A stretch of 14,399 nucleotides of DNA from an uncultured Clostridia bacterium (GTDB lineage Bacteria; Bacillota; Clostridia; Christensenellales; Borkfalkiaceae), in NCBI GenBank assembly GCA_946628865.1, contig CAMOXE010000147.1:1-14399 (forward strand), in the 5' to 3' direction. A program made the position numbers and the translations under genes. Of the stretch, positions 1-7,028 are shown in pieces (position 1 is the first letter of the stretch; each line of letters starts with the position of its first letter). The notes beneath the pieces are model-generated. The model was not told the origin of the DNA, searched no databases, and saw only the letters and a program-made list of their open reading frames with translations.

Positions 1-150
1 CTTAAATCCCGCCGTATGAGTCGATAAAACCGCCGACGGCAAAATGCACGTTTCGATTTTACACGCGGAAATTATCGGCAACGCGACTGTGAGCGAGCAT
101 TGTCCCACACACGAAATATCCTGAACTGTAAGTATCTTTTTCGTATCCAT
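1..150 (-). CDS. Pyridoxal/pyridoxamine kinase, N-terminal fragment (cut by window edge)
   Basis: Only the first 50 codons are in the window, read from the ATG at 150 down to base 1. The translation starts MDTKKILTVQDISCVGQCSL and continues through a TVALPIISACKIETCILPSA stretch to STHTAGFK. This matches the start of the ribokinase-fold pyridoxal/pyridoxamine kinases of Clostridia, where the QDISCVGQ and LST-HT segments line the B6-vitamer pocket. The family phosphorylates pyridoxal, pyridoxamine or pyridoxine with ATP in the cytosolic vitamin B6 salvage pathway. The start is supported by a GGAGG Shine-Dalgarno site (complement of 157-161) six bases upstream. A promoter at 180-208 suggests expression independent of pnp. 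The ATP-binding and catalytic C-terminal half lies outside the window, so intactness cannot be judged. Confidence 0.85.
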   Translation of the reverse strand, partial: MDTKKILTVQDISCVGQCSLTVALPIISACKIETCILPSAVLSTHTAGFK

Positions 151-179
151 TTCCTGCCTCCGCTTTTATAATTTTCTAT

Positions 180-208
180 ATTATACACGCTTTGCTTGAT
201 TTATGCAA
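180..208 (-). promoter_or_regulatory. Sigma-A-type promoter for the pyridoxamine kinase gene
   Basis: On the minus strand, TTGCAT (203-208) and a perfect TATAAT (180-185) are separated by 17 bases. Transcription would start near 173, about 23 bases before the ATG at 150. It lies downstream of the pnp terminator, which fits a separate transcription unit. Confidence 0.8.
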
Positions 209-267
209 TCGTTTTAAAAGCATATTCATATAACATTTATTTATATTATATATTCGCAAATCGTATG

Positions 268-309
268 TAAAAACGGACAAGCGCTTTTTGTAGCCGCGCT
301 CGTCCGTTT
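268..309 (-). terminator. Intrinsic terminator of pnp
   Basis: The arms 296-309 and 271-284 form a 14-position stem with one mismatch and an 11-base loop. On the minus strand a TTTTT run closes the 3' arm. The hairpin starts about 13 bases after the pnp stop codon, so it most likely ends the pnp transcript. Confidence 0.8.
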
Positions 310-322
310 ACATTGCACTATA

Positions 323-2425
323 TTATTCGTTGTCGAGTTTTTCCAAAAGTTTAAGGTCTATACCCTTTTCGCCTATCTTTATTATCTCGACTTTGACCTT
401 GTCGCCTATCGCAAGCACTTCTTCAACCGAGTTGATACGCTTTTCGCTCATCTTGGAAATGTGTATCATTCCGTCTTTGCCGGGCGCAAGTTCGCAGAAC
501 GCTCCGACTTTCGGAAGAATCCTTACTACGGTCGATATAAACATATCCCCGACTTCGGGATCTCTCGCTATCGCAAGTACCATCGTCTTTGCCTTTTCCG
601 CCATGGAAAGGTCCTCGCCGTAAGTCGCTATAAATACTTTGCCGTCCTCGTTGATGTCTATCTTGACGCCGGTTTCGTCGATTATCTTGTTTATGGTCTT
701 GCCGCCGCTGCCGATTACGTCTTTTATCTTGTCGGTATCTATCTCGAACGAGATTATCTTCGGCGCATACTTGGAAAGTTCCGCTTTCGGCTCGGGTATG
801 CAGTCGAGCATCTTGCCGAGTATGAAATGTCTGCCTTCGTTTGCCTGGCTTATTGCCTTTCTCAGTATCTCTTCGCTTATGCCTTTTATCTTAATATCCA
901 TTTGGATTGCGGTGATACCCTTAACCGTTCCCGCAACCTTGAAGTCCATATCGCCGAGGAAGTCCTCTAAGCCCTGAATATCCGAAAGTACCGAGATTTT
1001 TCCGCTGTCGGTGTCCTTGATAAGACCCATCGCAATACCCGCAACAGGACGCTTTATCGGAACGCCCGCGTCCATAAGCGCCATAGTAGAGCCGCAAACC
1101 GACGCCTGCGAAGTAGAGCCGTTGGACGACAATACTTCGGAAACGAGCCTTATAGCGTAAGGAAATTCGAGTTCGCTCGGAATAACAGGCTCAAGCGCCC
1201 TTTCCGCAAGCGCGCCGTGACCTATCTCCCGCCTTCCCGGACTTCTGAGCGGCTTTGCCTCGCCCGACGCATAGCCCGGCATGTTGTAGTGGTGCATGTA
1301 TCTCTTGTATTCTTCGTTGTCAAGACCTTCGAGTTTCTGTACTTCGGAAACCGTGCCAAGGGTACAAGTCGTCATTACCTGCGTCTGACCTCTCGTGAAC
1401 ACCGCGCTGCCGTGAACTCTCGGAAGTATGCCGTGTTCGCACCAGATAGGTCTTATTTCGGTAAGCGCTCTGCCGTCCGGACGAACGCCGGTGTTCGTTA
1501 TCTTCGCGCGTACTTTCTCTTTGGTTATATAGTAAAGAGAATCTTTGAGTTCTCTCGTCATGCCCTCGTATTTATCTGCGAAATGCTCTAATACGTCTTT
1601 TTCGACTTCGTCCTGGCGGGCTTGTCTTACTTCGCGATCGAAAGTGTCGAGCGCATAGTCGAGTTTCTCGCTCGCATACGCTCTTACGTCCGCGTCGAGG
1701 TCCTCGGGAACGTGATAGAGGTCCATTTCGAGTTTCTTCTTGCCAACTTCGGCAACTATTCCCTCGATAAACGCGCATTGTTTTTTGATCTCCTCGTGTC
1801 CGAATAAAATAGCGCCGACCATCGCCTCGTCGTCTATTTCTTTCGCACCCGCCTCAACCATCATTATAGCGTCTTTCGTGCCGGAAAGGTTAAGCGCCAA
1901 AACGCTCTTTTCCTTCTGAGCCACGGTAGGATTGATGACGTAATTGCCGTCTACCATGCCGACTACTACCGAGCCGGTCGGTCCCGCCCACGGAATATCC
2001 GAAATGGAAAGCGCTATGGAACTGCCGAGCATTGCAAGCGGTTCGGGCGCGATGTCGGGATCTACCGAAATAGCGGTCGCAACGACCGTTACGTCGTTGA
2101 AAAGGCCTTTCGGGAAAAGCGGTCTTATAGGTCTGTCGATAAGACGGGAAACGAGTATCGCCTTGTCGCTCGCTCTGCCCTCTCTCTTTTTAAATCCCCC
2201 GGGAATTTTGCCTACGGCGTACATTTTCTCTTCGTAGTCTACCGAAAGCGGGAAAAAGTCCATACCCTCTCTCGGAGTGGGCGCCATAGTTACGTTTACC
2301 ATGACTACGGTTTCGCCGCAGCGCACGAAACAAGAGCCGTTCGCCTGCTGAGCGTACTTGCCTACGTCGACGGTTACTTCTCTGCCGCCGATCTCGGTCT
2401 TGAAAGTTCTGTGATTTTCTAACAT
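323..2425 (-). CDS. pnp: Polynucleotide phosphorylase (polyribonucleotide nucleotidyltransferase)
   Basis: A complete protein of 700 residues, the normal length for the family. The enzyme degrades RNA 3' to 5' using phosphate and releases nucleoside diphosphates. It acts as a trimer in the cytosol, often with the degradosome. The domain order is complete: a first RNase PH domain (about residues 10-145, with KREGRASDKAILVSRLIDRP), an alpha-helical linker, a second RNase PH domain (about 310-545), a KH domain with IGSGGKTI at 571-578, and a C-terminal S1 domain (about 625-697, with GMIHISKMS). The catalytic EDFLGDMDFK segment is present; D488, D494 and K496 correspond to the known catalytic residues D486, D492 and K494 of the E. 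coli enzyme. The ATG at 2425 has an AAAGGAG Shine-Dalgarno site. It follows rpsO as in many bacteria. A leader hairpin lies upstream and a terminator follows. Confidence 0.98.
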   Translation of the reverse strand: MLENHRTFKTEIGGREVTVDVGKYAQQANGSCFVRCGETVVMVNVTMAPTPREGMDFFPLSVDYEEKMYAVGKIPGGFKKREGRASDKAILVSRLIDRPIRPLFPKGLFNDVTVVATAISVDPDIAPEPLAMLGSSIALSISDIPWAGPTGSVVVGMVDGNYVINPTVAQKEKSVLALNLSGTKDAIMMVEAGAKEIDDEAMVGAILFGHEEIKKQCAFIEGIVAEVGKKKLEMDLYHVPEDLDADVRAYASEKLDYALDTFDREVRQARQDEVEKDVLEHFADKYEGMTRELKDSLYYITKEKVRAKITNTGVRPDGRALTEIRPIWCEHGILPRVHGSAVFTRGQTQVMTTCTLGTVSEVQKLEGLDNEEYKRYMHHYNMPGYASGEAKPLRSPGRREIGHGALAERALEPVIPSELEFPYAIRLVSEVLSSNGSTSQASVCGSTMALMDAGVPIKRPVAGIAMGLIKDTDSGKISVLSDIQGLEDFLGDMDFKVAGTVKGITAIQMDIKIKGISEEILRKAISQANEGRHFILGKMLDCIPEPKAELSKYAPKIISFEIDTDKIKDVIGSGGKTINKIIDETGVKIDINEDGKVFIATYGEDLSMAEKAKTMVLAIARDPEVGDMFISTVVRILPKVGAFCELAPGKDGMIHISKMSEKRINSVEEVLAIGDKVKVEIIKIGEKGIDLKLLEKLDNE

Positions 2426-2457
2426 TTTGTTCTCCTTTACTCTGATTTATAAGTAAA

Positions 2458-2476
2458 CGCCCGCCCCTCGCGGACG
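2458..2476 (-). promoter_or_regulatory. GC-rich hairpin in the pnp 5' leader
   Basis: On the minus strand CGTCCGC (2470-2476) can pair with GCGGGCG (2458-2464), seven pairs including one G-U, around the loop GAGGG. It lies 32 bases upstream of the pnp ATG and has no T-run, so it is not a terminator. I see no convincing promoter between rpsO and pnp. The hairpin therefore probably sits in a read-through rpsO-pnp RNA. In E. coli an rpsO-pnp leader hairpin is cut by RNase III and mediates PNPase autoregulation; a similar role here is inference. Confidence 0.45.
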
Positions 2477-2499
2477 ATAACTTTCACTGTAATCGTTTT

Positions 2500-2536
2500 T
2501 AAAATTAAAAAGAAGGGAGCGTAAACACACCCCCTC
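2500..2536 (-). terminator. Intrinsic terminator or attenuator after rpsO
   Basis: On the minus strand GAGGGGG (2530-2536) pairs with TCCCTTC (2512-2518), including G-U pairs, across an 11-base loop. A T-rich tail TTTTTAATTTT follows. The stem starts six bases after the rpsO stop codon. The moderate stem would allow some read-through into pnp. Confidence 0.6.
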
Positions 2537-2542
2537 ACAAAA

Positions 2543-2806
2543 TTACTTACGAAGTCCGAGTTTAGCGATTATCTCTCTGTACTTCTCGATGTCTACCGAC
2601 TTGAGATAGTCGAGCATACCCTTTCTGCGACCTACCATCTTCAAAAGACCGCGACGGGAATGCTTGTCGTTATTGTTCTGCTTTAAATGCTCGTTGAGGT
2701 GGTTTATCCTCTCGGTCAAAAGCGCGATCTGAACTTCGGCAGAGCCAGTATCGCCGTCATGTCTTTTAAACTCTTCGATAATTTCGGTTTTTCTTTCCTT
2801 TTCCAT
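2543..2806 (-). CDS. rpsO: 30S ribosomal protein S15
   Basis: An 87-residue protein, within a residue or two of the usual S15 length. S15 binds the central domain of 16S rRNA early in assembly of the small subunit. Family hallmarks are the DTGSAEVQIALLTERINHL segment (about residues 19-37), the DKHSRRGLL segment (47-55) and RRKGMLDYL (60-68). The start at 2806 is chosen because AGGAGG lies nine bases upstream (complement of 2816-2821) and because the family starts at this point; an in-frame extension to 2851 has no such support. It has its own promoter and a terminator, and it precedes pnp in the classic rpsO-pnp arrangement. Confidence 0.98.
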   Translation of the reverse strand: MEKERKTEIIEEFKRHDGDTGSAEVQIALLTERINHLNEHLKQNNNDKHSRRGLLKMVGRRKGMLDYLKSVDIEKYREIIAKLGLRK

Positions 2807-2891
2807 TTTATTTATCCTCCTGTATGGAAACTTCACTTCAAAGCAATGCAAAACGTCGAGTATTCGTTAAACTTTGCCTTGAGCCTTTTAT

Positions 2892-2920
2892 ATATTAACA
2901 CATTATAACCTAAATTGCAA
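2892..2920 (-). promoter_or_regulatory. Promoter of rpsO
   Basis: On the minus strand TTGCAA (2915-2920) and TAATAT (2892-2897) are exactly 17 bases apart. A second -10-like TATAAT (2903-2908) overlaps the spacer but lacks a good -35. Transcription would start near 2885, giving a leader of about 80 bases before the rpsO ATG. S15 often represses its own leader RNA, but I could not identify one clear binding structure here. Confidence 0.75.
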
Positions 2921-2927
2921 ACGTTTT

Positions 2928-4289
2928 TCAGCCGTTTTTCAAAAACAACTCATTTTTTTCGTCTATTATTCTGTCGATTTTCTCTATATACGTCGCTATA
3001 TCCTTCGGAGCGCCGTAACGCTCTATTCTGTTTTCTCTTATAAACAGTTTTTTTGACACCGCGTTCGCCCCGCAGGCGAGATTGTCCGCTATCTCTTCCA
3101 TTACGTCCACGTTGTATACGCACGCCTTACCCGCTTTCGTATACCCCGTGTTTTCAAGATTGCCCGCCATGTATTTTTGCCGATAAGTATAGTACGGCTC
3201 ATAGCCGCTTTCGGTCAGTTTCTCCACCGAAAAATCTATCATCTTTTCTATCTCGCCGCTCGGCAAACGCTCAACTTTCTCCTTTAATATACTGCCTTTT
3301 TTCAGCGACAAAGTATGCACCGTAAGATTTTCGGGAGACAGCGCCGCGGCTTTTTCCACGCTGCGCTTAAAGTCCTCGAAACTTTCGCCCGGCAGTCCCG
3401 CTATTAAATCCATATTGACGTCGAACCCGTACTTTTTGACCGACTCAAACTTCTCTTCGATGTCTTTCGCCGTATGTTTTCTCCCGATAATTTTAAGCGT
3501 TTCGTCGTTAAAAGTCTGAGGGTTTACGCATACCCTGGTAACGCCGTAATCTTTAAACAGCCTGAGTGCGTCATCGGATATGGCGTCGGGTCTCCCCGCC
3601 TCTACGGTGTACTCGCAATTCACCTCGCCTATCGCGTCTAAAACGCGCGATAATTGACTTATAGAGAGAGATACGGGCGTGCCGCCGCCTATATAGACCG
3701 AGCGTAAATTCTTTATTAAAGGCTTTGCCGCCGCTATTTCTTTTACGAGCGCAGAAACGTAGCCCTCTACGTCTTTCGCCTTTCCTATCTCGCTCGAAAC
3801 GAATGAACAGTATAGGCACCTCGACGGGCAAAAAGGTATTCCGACGAAGAGATCGCAGTTGCCGTCTTTGATTTCGTATATCCCGCGTTGGGCGTTTATG
3901 ATGCGCGACACCAAATCGAGTTTCTTATCGCTTACCCCCAGCACTTCGCCCATCTCTGCGCGCCAATTTTCGCCCTCGCAATAGGCGAACTTGACGGGTC
4001 TTATCCCCGTAAGCGCTCCCCAAGGGAGTTTTTCCGAAAGATAATCGCTTAAAGCCTTATAGAGCGCGAGTTTCGCATACCGCTTTTCATACCTCTTTTT
4101 CTCGGTCTCGTCCGCAAAATCGGCGGGGCTGGAATACGAATATATCTTGCCGTTTATCTCTATCTCGTCGTCAAAATTTTCGCTTTTTTTATGGCGGTGC
4201 AGTATTTCAAGTCCTTCCGCGTTTGTGAAAAACTTGGCTTCCTCGATAAGTTCGGGCAAAAGCCACTCCAAATCAGTCTTAATATTCAT
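2928..4289 (-). CDS. hemZ: HemZ-type radical SAM coproporphyrinogen dehydrogenase-like protein
   Basis: A 453-residue protein. The radical SAM cluster motif CxxxCxxC is seen as C154, C158 and C161 in IPFCPSRCLYCSF, followed by GGGTP at 201-205 (SAM binding) and VEAGRPD at 229-235. The roughly 145-residue N-terminal extension with LPWGALTGIRPVK (88-100) marks the HemZ subfamily rather than HemN. Family members are annotated as oxygen-independent coproporphyrinogen III oxidases of heme synthesis. No other heme gene is in the window, and the true substrate of clostridial HemZ proteins is not settled. The ATG at 4289 overlaps the end of the preceding hydrolase by 11 bases. It has no good Shine-Dalgarno site, which suggests translational coupling. 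No terminator follows, so its transcript may run on into rpsO. Confidence 0.9.
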   Translation of the reverse strand: MNIKTDLEWLLPELIEEAKFFTNAEGLEILHRHKKSENFDDEIEINGKIYSYSSPADFADETEKKRYEKRYAKLALYKALSDYLSEKLPWGALTGIRPVKFAYCEGENWRAEMGEVLGVSDKKLDLVSRIINAQRGIYEIKDGNCDLFVGIPFCPSRCLYCSFVSSEIGKAKDVEGYVSALVKEIAAAKPLIKNLRSVYIGGGTPVSLSISQLSRVLDAIGEVNCEYTVEAGRPDAISDDALRLFKDYGVTRVCVNPQTFNDETLKIIGRKHTAKDIEEKFESVKKYGFDVNMDLIAGLPGESFEDFKRSVEKAAALSPENLTVHTLSLKKGSILKEKVERLPSGEIEKMIDFSVEKLTESGYEPYYTYRQKYMAGNLENTGYTKAGKACVYNVDVMEEIADNLACGANAVSKKLFIRENRIERYGAPKDIATYIEKIDRIIDEKNELFLKNG

Positions 4290-4896
4290 TTATCGGATTG
4301 TATTCTCTCTCAAAAAATAATTGCGTGTTTTCTCCGTGTCCGCAATAAACTTCGTAGTTTTTACTCAAATTAAACAACTTATAGAGGGACTTTTTTATTT
4401 CCGCAAAGTCCCCGTCGGGCATATCCGTCCTCCCGAACGAGAGACGGAAAAGCGTGTCGCCCGTAAAAATTTTATCGCCTATTATAAACGAACAAGACCC
4501 CGAAGTATGACCGGGAGTTGCCAGCGTTTGAACGTCCATTCCGCATATTTTCAGCGTTTCTCCGCCCCTGAACGTAAAGTCGGCGGTATACGGTTTTAAT
4601 GGGAAACCGAATTCCGACGCGAGCGAACCTTTTCCGCCGAGTTTTTCGGCGTCGGCGGCGCTTATATAGACGGGTATTCCGCTATCTTGAGCGTCTCTTC
4701 CTCCGCCCGTGTGGTCGAAATGCCCGTGCGTCAAAAGTACGGCGCGTATGGTAACTCCTTTTGCCGCAGCCGCGCGCTGAATTTGTGAAAAGTCGCCGCC
4801 GAGGTCGATTAACAGCCCGTTTTTGCTTTCGTCGTCATACGCCAAAAACGAGTTCGCACCGATGGGCGGCGTTATGAAACGTTCGGTTTTAATCAA
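4279..4896 (-). CDS. Metallo-beta-lactamase-fold hydrolase (glyoxalase II-like)
   Basis: A 205-residue cytosolic protein with the full metal-site set of the fold: THGHFDH at 56-62 (H57, H59, D61, H62), H130 in ATPGHTSGS, D147 in FTGDTLF and H187 in YCGHGEN. These ligands hold two metal ions, usually zinc. The short length and lack of a C-terminal substrate domain fit the YcbL/glyoxalase II-like group, which hydrolyses thioesters such as S-lactoylglutathione. The substrate cannot be read from the sequence. The start is a TTG at 4896, supported by AGGA seven bases upstream and by a TTGA overlap with the stop codon of rel. A hydrolase of this kind commonly sits between rel and hemZ in Clostridia, so the position is conserved, though the functional link is unknown. 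Confidence 0.9.
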   Translation of the reverse strand: MIKTERFITPPIGANSFLAYDDESKNGLLIDLGGDFSQIQRAAAAKGVTIRAVLLTHGHFDHTGGGRDAQDSGIPVYISAADAEKLGGKGSLASEFGFPLKPYTADFTFRGGETLKICGMDVQTLATPGHTSGSCSFIIGDKIFTGDTLFRLSFGRTDMPDGDFAEIKKSLYKLFNLSKNYEVYCGHGENTQLFFEREYNPINEY

Positions 4897-7028
4897 GTCA
4901 AAGTCCTGTAAACGTCGATTATCTCGCTTTCTTGGTTAAGTTTTGCAAAGAGATAATCAAGCGCTTCCTTTTTGTTCAGTTTTATAGTAAAGTCCGCAAC
5001 AGACCTGTGAGTTTTAGCGTCTATTCTGCCGTTTACCGAAGTTATGGTTATTCCAAGCCCGACGCAGGCGTTCGACATTATGACGAGAACGGGCGTGTTC
5101 TCGCCGCCTATAACTCTGAGCGACGCCGTGAAAGTGCCTTGGTCGCCCGTCCACTCCGCTTCCAAAAAACGCGCCTTGTCCTCGTTTTTCATGTTCGGGC
5201 AGTCTTTTCTGTGAACGGTTACGCCCCTGCCTCTCGATACGAAACCTATTATTTCGTCGCCCGGCATAGGATTACAACAGCCCGCAAAGCGCACCATAAG
5301 TCCGCCCAAGCCCTTTATTTTAACTCCGCCCAAAGCGCTGCCGCGCTTATATTCTTTGCTTTCGGCAACGACGCTCTTTTTCGGCACGGTCTTTTTGTAG
5401 TAGTCGATAAGTTTCAGGACGACTTGTCCCGCACCTACCGCGCCGCAACCGACGGCGGCGTACATTTCCTCGTTGTCCGTAAACGAAAATCTTTGGCTTA
5501 AAGACTCGAAACTGACGGGGTTTAATAAGTCGTTTAGATTGTACCCGCGATTCTTCGCCTCGACTTCGAGCATGCTCTTGCCGAGTTTCTCGTTGTCGGC
5601 AGCCATCGCCTTTCTGTAAAACGCCTTTATCTTCGCCTTTGCACCCGACGACTTCGCTATTCTCAGCCAGTCCCACGACGGACCTTTCGACATTTTGGAG
5701 GTTATTATTTCCACTACGTCGCCGACGTTTAAGGTCGTTGAAAGCGGCATTATCTTGCCGTTTATCTTAGCGCCTACGCATTTATTTCCGACTTCCGTGT
5801 GTATGCGATAAGCAAAGTCTATCGGCGTGGCGTCCTTTACGAGGCTTATGACTTCGCCTTTAGGCGTGAAAACGAGGACTTCGTTGTTATATAAATCGCC
5901 CTTGATGCTCTCTAAAAACTCCTGCGAATTGTTCAGTCCGCCTTGCCACTCCATCGCCTCGCGAATCCAGGACAGTCGTTTATCGAAATCGTCGGCGTCC
6001 GACTTGTTTTCCTTATACTTCCAATGCGCCGCGATACCAAATTCAGCCGTGCGGTTCATTTCGTGAGTACGGATTTGTATCTCGAATATCTTTCCGAAAT
6101 CCGTAACGACGGTCGTATGCAGACTTTGATACATATTCTCTTTCGGCATTGCGATATAGTCTTTTATCCTGCCCGGAATAGGTTTCCAGCGCTTGTGGAT
6201 CTTGCCGAAAACTTCGTAACACTCGTCAACCGTATCGACTATCGCGCGCACCGCGGTAAGGTCGTAGATCTGGTCGAGCGTCTTGCCTTGGCGTTTCATT
6301 TTTTTATAGATACTGTACAGGTGTTTCGTCCTGCCGAAAACTTCGCCGTCTATGCCCGACTCGGCAAGTATATCCTTGATCTCATTTACTGCAAATTCGA
6401 CGAACTCCTTTCGCTCGCTTACCTCGCTCGAAATGTTCTGCGATAGATACTCGTAGGCTTCGGGGTCGGTATACTTTAAGCATAAGTCCTCGAGTTCGCA
6501 TTTTATCTGCGAGATACCCAGCCTGCCCGCTATCGGCGCGTAAATATCCAACGTTTCGCGAGCCATACGCTGTTGGCGTTCGGCTGATAAAAACTCGAGC
6601 GAGCGCATATTATGCAGTCTGTCCGCGAGTTTTATCATTATGACGCGAATATCTTTCGCCATGGATACGAATATCTTCTTGAAGTTTTCCGCCTGCTCTT
6701 CCTCGAAAGACTTGAATTCTATCTTTTCGAGTTTGGTAACGCCGACTACGAGGCTTAGTATTTCGCCGCCGAACTCCTCGCCGATATCCTCTTCGGTTGC
6801 GGGCGTATCCTCGATAACGTCGTGCAAAAACGCCGCCGCTACCGAATAGTAGTCCATGCCTAAGCCTATCAGAATTTTCGCCACTTCCACGGGGTGGATT
6901 ATATAGTCCTCGCCGGAGGCGCGTTTCTGCCCCGCATGCGCCTTTTCGGCGTAGCGGTAAGCCTTGACGAGTATTTCCGCCTCGCTCTTTTTATAGTTCT
7001 TTTCTATATAATCAAGTATTTCGTCCAT
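4893..7028 (-). CDS. relA: Bifunctional (p)ppGpp synthetase/hydrolase (Rel, RelA/SpoT family)
   Basis: Makes and degrades the stringent-response alarmones ppGpp and pppGpp. Counting from the ATG at 7028 (711 residues), the N-terminal HD hydrolase has H45, H69-D70, the ED of VIEDT and D136 of KLADRLHNM, so hydrolysis should be active. The synthetase domain (about 230-340) contains GRTKHLYSIYKKM, YDLTAVRAIV and RIKDY. This is the RxKD form of bifunctional enzymes, not the ExDD of RelA-only synthetases. A TGS domain (about 382-444), a zinc-finger-like region with C584, C585 and C610, and a C-terminal ACT domain (about 637-708) follow and contact the ribosome. A TTG at 7037 is an alternative start; neither start has a strong Shine-Dalgarno site. 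The gene begins inside recJ by 17 bases and shares four bases with the next gene, so coupled translation is likely. Confidence 0.97.
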   Translation of the reverse strand: MDEILDYIEKNYKKSEAEILVKAYRYAEKAHAGQKRASGEDYIIHPVEVAKILIGLGMDYYSVAAAFLHDVIEDTPATEEDIGEEFGGEILSLVVGVTKLEKIEFKSFEEEQAENFKKIFVSMAKDIRVIMIKLADRLHNMRSLEFLSAERQQRMARETLDIYAPIAGRLGISQIKCELEDLCLKYTDPEAYEYLSQNISSEVSERKEFVEFAVNEIKDILAESGIDGEVFGRTKHLYSIYKKMKRQGKTLDQIYDLTAVRAIVDTVDECYEVFGKIHKRWKPIPGRIKDYIAMPKENMYQSLHTTVVTDFGKIFEIQIRTHEMNRTAEFGIAAHWKYKENKSDADDFDKRLSWIREAMEWQGGLNNSQEFLESIKGDLYNNEVLVFTPKGEVISLVKDATPIDFAYRIHTEVGNKCVGAKINGKIMPLSTTLNVGDVVEIITSKMSKGPSWDWLRIAKSSGAKAKIKAFYRKAMAADNEKLGKSMLEVEAKNRGYNLNDLLNPVSFESLSQRFSFTDNEEMYAAVGCGAVGAGQVVLKLIDYYKKTVPKKSVVAESKEYKRGSALGGVKIKGLGGLMVRFAGCCNPMPGDEIIGFVSRGRGVTVHRKDCPNMKNEDKARFLEAEWTGDQGTFTASLRVIGGENTPVLVIMSNACVGLGITITSVNGRIDAKTHRSVADFTIKLNKKEALDYLFAKLNQESEIIDVYRTLT

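Noticed and set aside
461..970. Plus-strand open frame of 169 codons inside pnp
   Set aside because: It lies opposite a complete, strongly conserved pnp, resembles no family I know and has no ribosome-binding site; it is a shadow frame. The same holds for the other plus-strand frames inside recJ, rel, secD and secF.
2807..2851. N-terminal extension of rpsO to an upstream start
   Set aside because: The extra residues are not part of S15, and the AGGAGG site points to the ATG at 2806.
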